The translations under genes and the position numbers were made by a program. Source: Polaromonas vacuolata (GTDB taxonomy: Bacteria > Pseudomonadota > Gammaproteobacteria > Burkholderiales > Burkholderiaceae_C). Taken from it: 64,000 nt of DNA. Location: assembly GCF_012584515.1 (NCBI RefSeq), contig NZ_CP051461.1, forward strand, positions 3,773,687 to 3,837,686. Direction: 5' to 3'. The notes below the pieces were generated by a model that had not been told where the DNA came from, did no database searches, and worked only from the letters and a program-made list of their open reading frames with translations. Below are positions 57,375-64,000 of this stretch, piece after piece (the stretch's first letter is position 1; each line of letters begins with the position of its first letter).

Positions 57375-59381
57375 ATGAGCGCTCTTGAACTGACCTTGTT
57401 GTATTTGCTAGCCGCTGTGCTGGGAGTCGTGGCTTGCCGCTCACTCAAACTACCCCCTATGCTGGGCTATTTAGCAGTAGGCGTCATCATTGGTCCGCAT
57501 GCGTTGGCACTGGGAAAAAATTCTGAAGGTATTCGGCACCTGGGTGAATTCGGGGTGGTTTTTTTAATGTTTGTGATTGGGCTGGAATTTAATCTGCCCA
57601 AATTACGCACCATGCGCCGACACGTTTTTGGTCTAGGCTTGCTGCAAGTGGTGACAACCCTAGCGTTAGGCACTGCAGGCTCGTTGCTGCTGGCGTGGAT
57701 ATTACCCAACTTTTGGAGTATGGAATGGCGCACCGCATTAGCACTGTCAGGCGCAATGGTCATGAGCAGTACAGCCATCGTAGTCAAACTGTTATCTGAA
57801 CGACTAGAACTTGAATCCGAGCATGGCAAGCGCATTATTAGCGTGCTGTTGTTCCAAGATTTGGCCGTGGTACCACTGCTGGTTTTAATACCCGCATTTG
57901 GCTCAACACCAGACAAGCTGTTTATGGCGCTTGGCATAGCCGCGCTAAAAGCGACGTTGCTACTGGGTTTACTGCTAAGCGGTGGCAAATGGGTGATGCG
58001 TTGGTGGCTTACTCAAGTCGCTAGGCGTAAAAGTGAAGAGTTGTTTGTGCTCAATCTTTTACTCGTTACTCTGTCTTTGGCATGGCTGACTGAAATGGCG
58101 GGTTTGAGTTTGGCGTTAGGCGCTTTTGTTGCCGGCATGCTGATTTCAGAAACTCAGTTCAAGCATCAGGTAGAAACTGACATCCGGCCTTTTCACGACG
58201 TTTTACTCGGGCTTTTTTTCATCAGCATAGGCATGATGTTGGATTGGCATTTGGTACTGGCACGCTGGCCTTTGGTGCTGTTACTCGCGACATTACCGAT
58301 TCTTTTTAAGCTGGTACTTGTCACTGGTCTAGCGCGCGCATTGGGCGCGACAACCGGCGTCTCGCTGCGCACTGGTTTGTTTTTAGCGCAAGCGGGCGAA
58401 TTCGGTTTTGTATTGTTGACGCTAGCTGGTGAGAACCAACTGGTGCCGCCAGACTTGATAAACCCAATACTTGCAAGCATGGTTTTATCCATGTTGGCGA
58501 CTCCCTTCATGGTCATGTATAGCAACCGCATTGTGATGAAACTGGTCTCTAGCGAGTGGATGCAGCAATCGCTGCAAATGACGTCGATTGCCCGCAAATC
58601 GATTAACGTTAACAAACATGTGATTATTTGCGGTTACGGCCGATGTGGCCAAAATCTAGGCCATATGCTGGACCGGGAAAACATTCCTTATATTGCTTTG
58701 GATCTTGACCCCGATAGAGTGCAGCAGGCAGCCGCAGCTGGTAACTCGGTTGTGTTTGGTGATGCGGTAAGGTTGCAAGCACTGATGGCCGCGGGACTGG
58801 TCAGGGCCAGTGCTGTGGTGGTGACTTATCTAAACACAGCGAGTGCGCTCAAAGTGTTGGCCAATATCCGTGAACATGCGCCCACGGTACCCGTCATCGT
58901 GCGCACAGTTGACGACACAGATTTAGAAAAACTCAAAGCTGCTGGCGCGACAGAGGTGGTCCCAGAAGCCATAGAAGGTAGCCTGATGTTGGCTAGTCAT
59001 GCATTAGCGCTGGTTGGTGTGTCTATGCGGCGCGTCATACGCGTGGTGCAAGATCAGCGCGATGAACGTTATAAATTACTCAGAGGCTACTTTCGCGGTG
59101 CTGATGATGACACTGCTAATGAAATCAATGAGGAACGTTTGTTCACGCTCACCATACCGTCTGACATTGAGGTTGTGGGCTGCGTATTAGGAGAAATGGC
59201 GCTGGAAACGCTTGATGTTCAAGTCGTCAATCTACGCCGCAGCAACGGCCAAATAGTGCCGGCCACAATGGAATCCAAGCTAGAAAGTGGTGACACCTTA
59301 GTACTCTCAGGCAAGCCAGAGGCACTGGCGATTGCCGAAGAACGGCTGCTAAACAAACTGGTCGGCAGCGCAGCAGGATAA
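57375..59381 (+). CDS. CPA2 family K+/H+ antiporter, Kef/YbaL-like
   Basis: A 668-residue membrane protein with about 12 hydrophobic segments of a Na_H_exchanger domain (residues 1-385), then a TrkA-N domain (HVIICGYGRCGQNLG, with the nucleotide-binding Gly pattern) and a TrkA-C domain at the C-terminus. The ATG at 57375 is chosen over an upstream TTG. It is divergent from kdsD, a common arrangement in this group. Cation specificity cannot be read; K+ is the usual substrate of Kef proteins. Confidence 0.9.
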   Translation: MSALELTLLYLLAAVLGVVACRSLKLPPMLGYLAVGVIIGPHALALGKNSEGIRHLGEFGVVFLMFVIGLEFNLPKLRTMRRHVFGLGLLQVVTTLALGTAGSLLLAWILPNFWSMEWRTALALSGAMVMSSTAIVVKLLSERLELESEHGKRIISVLLFQDLAVVPLLVLIPAFGSTPDKLFMALGIAALKATLLLGLLLSGGKWVMRWWLTQVARRKSEELFVLNLLLVTLSLAWLTEMAGLSLALGAFVAGMLISETQFKHQVETDIRPFHDVLLGLFFISIGMMLDWHLVLARWPLVLLLATLPILFKLVLVTGLARALGATTGVSLRTGLFLAQAGEFGFVLLTLAGENQLVPPDLINPILASMVLSMLATPFMVMYSNRIVMKLVSSEWMQQSLQMTSIARKSINVNKHVIICGYGRCGQNLGHMLDRENIPYIALDLDPDRVQQAAAAGNSVVFGDAVRLQALMAAGLVRASAVVVTYLNTASALKVLANIREHAPTVPVIVRTVDDTDLEKLKAAGATEVVPEAIEGSLMLASHALALVGVSMRRVIRVVQDQRDERYKLLRGYFRGADDDTANEINEERLFTLTIPSDIEVVGCVLGEMALETLDVQVVNLRRSNGQIVPATMESKLESGDTLVLSGKPEALAIAEERLLNKLVGSAAG

Positions 59382-59399
59382 AACTCAAATTTAAATTTT

Positions 59400-60836
59400 T
59401 TATTTTCCAATACAAAATTTAGAAAAAATCTCGCCTAATAAATCGTCTGGCGTGAACTGCCCGGTGATATCACCCAAATGCTGTTGTGCTTGACGTAAGT
59501 CCTCAGCGAGCAAGTCTAATGCAGGCATGACAGCGTGTAATTGCGCCGCCCCTTTGGCCAATTGTTCATGTACCTTGGCCAGAGCTTGCAGATGTCGTTC
59601 ACGCGCCATGAAAACGCCTTCCGTCGCCGGTTGCCATCCAACCACACGCAGCAAGCTGGCGCGTAAATCGTCTAAGCCAGCACCAGTTTTAGCCGAAATC
59701 AGCACACCCGTACGCGCTAGTGATAGTTGTTCTGGCAAAGCACTATCGGCTTTATTCCAGACGTCAATTACCGGTGTTTTAGCCGGTAAGTTTTTGCGCA
59801 GTAAATTCATAATCTCAGCATCCGCAGCAATGTAGTTAAGCGCGTCTTGGGGCTGGTTTGGATTGTCATAGCGCATTAAATCGTGCAAAAAAAGCACTGC
59901 ATCAGCGCTGTGAATTTCAGCCCAAGCGCGTTCAATTCCAATTTTTTCAACTTCATCTTGCGCTTCGCGCAAGCCGGCGGTATCCACCACGTGCAGCGGT
60001 ACGCCATCTATCGCAATGAGTTGGGTAACCTTGTCGCGTGTAGTGCCTGCGACCGGTGTAACGATGGCCAATTCAGCACCGGCCAGTGCGTTAAGAAGTG
60101 AGCTTTTTCCGGCGTTAGGTTGACCAGCAATCACCACCTTAATACCGTCTCTTAATATGGCGCCCTGACTGGCACGTTGCATTACCTGATCGAGGGATTC
60201 TTGCAACCGGAGCAACTGACCACTGGCGTCGGCTTTCTGTAAAAAATCAATGTCTTCTTCTGGAAAATCAAGGGTCGCTTCAACCAACATACGCAGGTGA
60301 ATCAGGCGCTCTAACAATGTATTGACGGCCAGTGAAAACTCGCCAGATAACGATCGGGCAGCTGATCGTGCGGCGCTCTCAGTGCTGGCATCAATCAAGT
60401 CGGCAATAGCTTCAGCTTGCGCCAAATCTATCTTGTCATTAAGAAAAGCTCGCTCGGTAAATTCTCCTGGCCTAGCCAGTCGTAGCCTTGATAAAACAGC
60501 CTTCTGGTTATGCGTGTTAATGGCCGATGCAGCCTCAAGGCAACGTGCCAGCAGTAGTTGCAGCACCACTTGACCACCGTGTGCCTGCAGTTCTAATACA
60601 TCTTCGCCCGTGTAAGAAAACGGCGCAGGAAAAAAAATCGCCAAACCTTGGTCAATGATGGCGCCAGCCGCGTCTCGAAACGGCAGATAGCTCGCTTGCC
60701 GCGGCTGTAACTCACGCCCGCAAACTGCGCGCACCAAACCCACCAAGTCTTTGCCCGAAATTCGAACAATCCCAACCGCGCCTCGACCAGGTGCAGTTGC
60801 GATAGCAGCGATAGGATCTTGGTGTTTGACCAGCAT
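59400..60836 (-). CDS. mnmE: tRNA modification GTPase MnmE
   Basis: A 478-residue GTPase that, with MnmG, makes 5-carboxymethylaminomethyl uridine in tRNA wobble positions. The N-terminal folate-binding domain is followed by helices, then the G domain with [16 protein letters not shown] (G1), TPVAGTTRD (G2), DTAGLRE (G3) and VWNKAD (G4). It ends in the C-terminal CIGK, with the catalytic Cys. A hairpin (60869-60907) sits between it and yidC. Confidence 0.97.
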   Translation of the reverse strand: MLVKHQDPIAAIATAPGRGAVGIVRISGKDLVGLVRAVCGRELQPRQASYLPFRDAAGAIIDQGLAIFFPAPFSYTGEDVLELQAHGGQVVLQLLLARCLEAASAINTHNQKAVLSRLRLARPGEFTERAFLNDKIDLAQAEAIADLIDASTESAARSAARSLSGEFSLAVNTLLERLIHLRMLVEATLDFPEEDIDFLQKADASGQLLRLQESLDQVMQRASQGAILRDGIKVVIAGQPNAGKSSLLNALAGAELAIVTPVAGTTRDKVTQLIAIDGVPLHVVDTAGLREAQDEVEKIGIERAWAEIHSADAVLFLHDLMRYDNPNQPQDALNYIAADAEIMNLLRKNLPAKTPVIDVWNKADSALPEQLSLARTGVLISAKTGAGLDDLRASLLRVVGWQPATEGVFMARERHLQALAKVHEQLAKGAAQLHAVMPALDLLAEDLRQAQQHLGDITGQFTPDDLLGEIFSKFCIGK

Positions 60837-60868
60837 AAAAAGCGCTCAATTCAATAAAAGAAAAAATG

Positions 60869-60907
60869 AAAAAAGGCCGCGAAGCATTATTGCCAGCGGC
60901 CTTTTTT
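60869..60907 (-). terminator. Intrinsic terminator between yidC and mnmE
   Basis: Perfect 12-bp arms AAAAAAGGCCGC and GCGGCCTTTTTT flank a 15-base loop, with further T-rich sequence on the minus strand. It ends 33 bp before the mnmE start codon, so mnmE is either readthrough or has a very short promoter region. Confidence 0.85.
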
Positions 60908-60924
60908 AAGAACGAAGCCTCAGC

Positions 60925-62643
60925 TTACTTGAACTTAGGCAAGTTAAATTGTGGCGGCACACCCATACGCGTATTGATCATCCACTGCTGCGCAATCGAG
61001 AGTATGTTGTTGGTTATCCAATACAAAACCAGACCGGCGGGGAAAGTAAAGAACATCACACTAAAAGCCAGCGGCATGATCCACATTAGCTTGGCTTGCA
61101 TAGGATCCGGCGGTGCAGGGTTGAGCGCTGTTTGCAGCAAAGTCGTCAATGTCATCACCACCGGCAATATGAATAGCGGATCTTTTGCTGACAAATCGGT
61201 AATCCACAAAATCCACGGCGCATTACGCATTTCAACACTGGAGAGCAGCACCCAGTAAAGGGCAATAAACACCGGTATCTGAATCATGATGGGAAAGCAA
61301 CCGCCCATAGGATTGACTTTTTCATCCTTGTACATTTTCATCATGGCTTGCTGCATTTCTTGCGGCTTGTCCTTAAGACGTTCGCGCATCTCCATGATTT
61401 TTGGATTGATGGCTTTCATTTTTGCCATGCTGGAGTAAGCCTTGGCGTTGAGCCAGTAAAACGCAATCTTCAGCAAAAGAACCAGCGCCATGATGGACCA
61501 GCCCCAGTTTTGTATGACTGTGTGCAATTTATCCAACAGCCAATAAAGTGGCTTAGCCAAAATCGTCAACCAACCGTAGTCTTTGACCAGCTCTAAACCA
61601 GGACTGATGGTTTCGAGAATTTTTTCTTGTTGCGGGCCGGCAAAAAACTTCACATCTATCTGCTTGCTTTGCCCTGGTGCGATTGATTCAAACGGTGTGA
61701 TCATTCCAACCGCATAAAGATTGTTATCAACCTTGCGTGTGAACAAGTCGCGTTGTATGCCATCACCTAAAATCCAAGCGGACGCAAAGTAGTGCTGAAC
61801 CATGGCCACGTAACCGTTAGTGGCTACCTTTTCAACGTCGACTTTATTGCTTTCAATATTTTTGAAATCAACTTTTTGGTATTTCTTAGCTTCGGTATAA
61901 ACCGCAGGACCAGTGAAAGTTGAATAAAAAGAAGATCCGCCTGGAGGCGCATTGCCATCGCGGACTAATTGAAGATAAAGCTGTGGTGAAACTGGCGTGG
62001 TGCCGACGTTGAGCACTTCATGGCGCACAGTAACTTGGTAAACGCCACGTTTAAACGTATAGGTTTTAATCAGTTTTACGCCGCCGACTTCTTGCGACTC
62101 AAAGCGAAGCTCTAATTGATTTTGACCAGACTGCAATGTGCGCTCGCCGGGAACCGCTGTCATCATGGTTTGGTGGGTTGGAAAAGCACTACCGGCCGTA
62201 CCAGCGATCAAGCCCGTTTGAGCTAAGTAAACACGCTCAGGACTTTGGTCAAAAAGAACAAAGCCGTCAGCATTTTCTGCAGCGTTTCTAAACTTCTTAA
62301 AAGAAGAGTGCACCAGTGTGCCGCCTTCAGTATCAAAGGTCAGTTCTAGTAAATCAGTGTTGATCACCACTTGTTCTCTGACCGCAGGCATAGCCGCAGC
62401 AGGTGCGCCACCAGGGACTGCAGCCACACCTATGGACGCAGCTGCAGGCGTAGCAGATGCAGAAGGGACTGAAGAAACAGCACCGGTCTTAGCAACAGGT
62501 GTCGAATCTGGCGCAGTGACAGCAGAGGTTGCACCCGGAAAGAAGGTTGGCTTTTGACCATTGAAAACCTGCCATTGATCCCACAGTAAAACCATAGAAA
62601 AACCAAAGATAACCCATAAGATGGTTCGGCGAATGTCGTTCAT
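60925..62643 (-). CDS. yidC: Membrane protein insertase YidC
   Basis: A 572-residue inner-membrane insertase. It has an N-terminal TM, a large periplasmic domain (about 60-355) and the C-terminal 60KD_IMP domain with the conserved hydrophobic segments (WLTILAKPLYWLLDKLH, NWGWSIMALVLLLK, MGGCFPIMIQIPVFIALYW) and the loop KMKAINPKIMEMRERLKD. The ATG overlaps the yidD stop. It acts with the Sec translocon and alone on some small proteins. Confidence 0.97.
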   Translation of the reverse strand: MNDIRRTILWVIFGFSMVLLWDQWQVFNGQKPTFFPGATSAVTAPDSTPVAKTGAVSSVPSASATPAAASIGVAAVPGGAPAAAMPAVREQVVINTDLLELTFDTEGGTLVHSSFKKFRNAAENADGFVLFDQSPERVYLAQTGLIAGTAGSAFPTHQTMMTAVPGERTLQSGQNQLELRFESQEVGGVKLIKTYTFKRGVYQVTVRHEVLNVGTTPVSPQLYLQLVRDGNAPPGGSSFYSTFTGPAVYTEAKKYQKVDFKNIESNKVDVEKVATNGYVAMVQHYFASAWILGDGIQRDLFTRKVDNNLYAVGMITPFESIAPGQSKQIDVKFFAGPQQEKILETISPGLELVKDYGWLTILAKPLYWLLDKLHTVIQNWGWSIMALVLLLKIAFYWLNAKAYSSMAKMKAINPKIMEMRERLKDKPQEMQQAMMKMYKDEKVNPMGGCFPIMIQIPVFIALYWVLLSSVEMRNAPWILWITDLSAKDPLFILPVVMTLTTLLQTALNPAPPDPMQAKLMWIMPLAFSVMFFTFPAGLVLYWITNNILSIAQQWMINTRMGVPPQFNLPKFK

Positions 62644-63014
62644 TTCGGGTTCTTTTTAGATGATGTTGATGTCACGGGTATGACCAATCGTGTAAATAAG
62701 GATTTTTGAGCTGCTGCGCTACTGGCCTTATGCTTTTTCAAAGGCACTGGATCAAATCCACCATCACACCAAGGATGACAGCGACCAAGACGTTTGAGCG
62801 TCATGTAACTACCTATCGCTGCGCCATGAATCTCTAATGCTTGCAGACTATAAGTGGAACAACTGGGCTCAAACCTACAGTTGTTACCCAAGCTAGCGCT
62901 AAGAAAAAGCCGATAAGCTTTCACCAAAATAATTAGCAGTGTGCGAGGAAAATTGAATAGAAAAATGACGACCGGCTTGGCCGCTAATTTGGTCAACATG
63001 TCTGTCAGCAACAT
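62640..63014 (-). CDS. yidD: Membrane protein insertion efficiency factor YidD
   Basis: A 124-residue small membrane-associated protein. The core shows the three-Cys pattern FEPSCSTYSLQALEIHG and RCHPWCDGGFDPVP, with the basic SASLGNNCRFEPSC segment. The ATG overlaps the rnpA stop by one base (TAATG) and its end overlaps yidC by four bases. The C-terminus is longer than the usual 80-90 residue form. Confidence 0.93.
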   Translation of the reverse strand: MLLTDMLTKLAAKPVVIFLFNFPRTLLIILVKAYRLFLSASLGNNCRFEPSCSTYSLQALEIHGAAIGSYMTLKRLGRCHPWCDGGFDPVPLKKHKASSAAAQKSLFTRLVIPVTSTSSKKNPK

Positions 63015-63424
63015 TAGCGAGCAGTAGCGCCGTCGCGCATCAATGTTTCCAATTCGTTGCGCACAGCAAGTTTGAGGTGTTCAGAACTTGCACTGAGAAA
63101 TTCTTTACGTGAAAACTCACGCCGCAAGCGCACCAAAAAGGCGGCTTCAGGGTATTCATCACAGAAAACTGAACTCACAATGTAAATTTGTCTCTTGATA
63201 GCGTTACGCGTAACCGCCCGTTTGGCCCAACGCTTAGGCACCATAGCGCCTAACCAAATATCTTGAACTGGGAACAAAGAACATGTCACCTGTGCAGCAC
63301 CGGATAAATCTTTTGGTTTTTTAACGGTCAGCGCGTTGCGATGCAAAGCAAAGTGTTCTGTCCTCGCGACCACAGAACCAGCAAGAACTGCTTGGAACTG
63401 AGGGCGAGTTAGAAGTCGCTGCAT
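63014..63424 (-). CDS. rnpA: Ribonuclease P protein component
   Basis: A 136-residue RNase P protein that matures tRNA 5' ends with the RnpB RNA. It has the small basic fold: MVPKRWAKRAVTRNAIKRQI carries the RNR-type motif (TRNAIKRQI), and there are many basic residues. The ATG at 63424 is standard. It lies in the rpmH-rnpA-yidD-yidC run. The rnpB gene was not seen in this window. Confidence 0.95.
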   Translation of the reverse strand: MQRLLTRPQFQAVLAGSVVARTEHFALHRNALTVKKPKDLSGAAQVTCSLFPVQDIWLGAMVPKRWAKRAVTRNAIKRQIYIVSSVFCDEYPEAAFLVRLRREFSRKEFLSASSEHLKLAVRNELETLMRDGATAR

Positions 63425-63519
63425 AAGACTTTGTAAACCGCAGCATAATTTTTAACCGAAAGCAAAGTCTAAAGACTCAATGCCTTGGCTTTCAAAAAAT
63501 GTTGCAGTCTTAACTGTAA

Positions 63520-63654
63520 TTAAACAGCCAAGCGTTTACGGCCTTTTGCACGGCGTGCAGCAATCACGGCACGACCGCCACGAGTTTTCATACGGGTAAG
63601 AAAACCGTGCGTACGTGCGCGCTTGACTTTGGAAGGTTGATATGTGCGTTTCAT
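63520..63654 (-). CDS. rpmH: 50S ribosomal protein L34
   Basis: A 44-residue very basic ribosomal protein. [18 protein letters not shown] and [20 protein letters not shown] are canonical L34. The start is the internal ATG at 63654; a longer in-frame reading from 63813 is not the gene. It heads the rpmH-rnpA-yidD-yidC run near the origin. Confidence 0.98.
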   Translation of the reverse strand: MKRTYQPSKVKRARTHGFLTRMKTRGGRAVIAARRAKGRKRLAV

Positions 63655-64000
63655 GATAAATCCTACTAGCTTAGAGCTACAAAACTTTCCCGGAGATTCG
63701 AATGATCTTGGTGGCCGCACAATACGGCCAACTTTGGCAAGTCCGCAGGACATGCAGCGCGCTTGAGTCTTGCCTTCATCGAGGACAAAGCCAAGACATA
63801 AAGCGTAGATCAAACGGCATTAATCCGCTACGAATCAGGAAACCGACGATTATCACAGATTTATCAGTGCATTCTCGATACTGCTAAGCACTTAGCTAGC
63901 TTTCTTAGCGTAAAGCCTTCAACAAGTCAGCCATGCACAGCTTGAATAAACACTGAAATGACTGTGGAAAGCCTGTGATCAAGTTAACCCTGATCACTTG
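63655..64000. other. Origin-proximal intergenic region (candidate oriC side of dnaA)
   Basis: This 346-bp stretch upstream of rpmH has no gene. Its right end carries a 23-bp imperfect palindrome at 63975-63997 (GTGATCA on the left and TGATCAC on the right, with GTTAAC in the middle). CTTTCCACA (read on the minus strand at 63962-63970) is a 7 of 9 match to the DnaA box. rpmH next to dnaA is the usual origin position in many bacteria. dnaA itself is outside the window, so this is only a candidate. Confidence 0.45.

Noticed and set aside
63850..63858. DnaA box at TTATCACAG
   Set aside because: It matches the DnaA consensus TTATCCACA at only five of nine positions.

Overview
The window looks like a chromosomal segment of a betaproteobacterium of the order Burkholderiales, most likely family Comamonadaceae (Rhodoferax/Polaromonas-like). 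This is inferred from protein character and gene order; no 16S gene is present. Marker blocks are recA-recX-sucC-sucD-terC-pilin-moaC, lptD-surA-rsmA, kdsD-kdsC-lptC divergent from a Kef-type antiporter, metX-metW, and rpmH-rnpA-yidD-yidC-mnmE. The last block ends in a non-coding stretch that probably leads to oriC/dnaA just beyond position 64000. I saw no tRNA, rRNA, CRISPR array, prophage or intact insertion sequence.

Layout. 0-7 kb: 3' part of moaC, two Wzy/PglL-type O-oligosaccharide ligases downstream of a type IV pilin, an FHA protein with a PP2C phosphatase, and a TerC membrane protein. 7-13 kb: sucCD, argC, recX, and recA with a LexA-like box; an 8-bp tandem repeat lies between argC and recX. 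12.7-24.6 kb: a MarR regulator, a TctDE-like two-component system, an acetyltransferase, topoisomerase III with a C-terminal SWIB domain, a SET-domain methyltransferase, birA, a SPOR protein, a SlyD-like isomerase, an MFS transporter and a pirin. 24.6-29 kb: an MFS gene and a transglutaminase-like gene in divergent orientation, whose shared 5' region is duplicated in tandem (about 750 bp) leaving two gene fragments, then mntH. 29-37 kb: gap and tkt (carbon metabolism), murU-like, pepP and maeB. 37.3-38.3 kb: a barnase-like secreted RNase with its barstar-type inhibitor. 38.5-46.7 kb: rsmA, surA and lptD (outer membrane assembly) divergent from amgK, rsmE and an MFS gene. 46.7-53 kb: an M20 peptidase, psd, a SulP transporter and metW/metX, the last preceded by what looks like a SAM-II riboswitch followed by an intrinsic terminator. 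53.4-59.4 kb: a glycine-rich RRM protein, an SDR, lptC-kdsC-kdsD and a CPA2 antiporter. 59.4-64 kb: mnmE, yidC, yidD, rnpA, rpmH and the origin-proximal region.

How the genes work together. Envelope biogenesis is strongly represented: KdsD/KdsC make Kdo, LptC and LptD move LPS, SurA folds outer membrane proteins, AmgK and a MurU-like enzyme could recycle MurNAc, Psd makes phosphatidylethanolamine, YidC/YidD insert membrane proteins, and a pilin sits beside putative pilin glycosylation ligases. Central carbon genes (sucCD, gap, tkt, maeB) and methionine synthesis (metXW) form the metabolic part.

A recurring architectural feature is an intrinsic-terminator hairpin directly in front of a co-directional gene's start (pilin to ligase, sucD to terC, yidC to mnmE, and the metX leader). 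This suggests attenuation or partial termination as a way of setting expression ratios.
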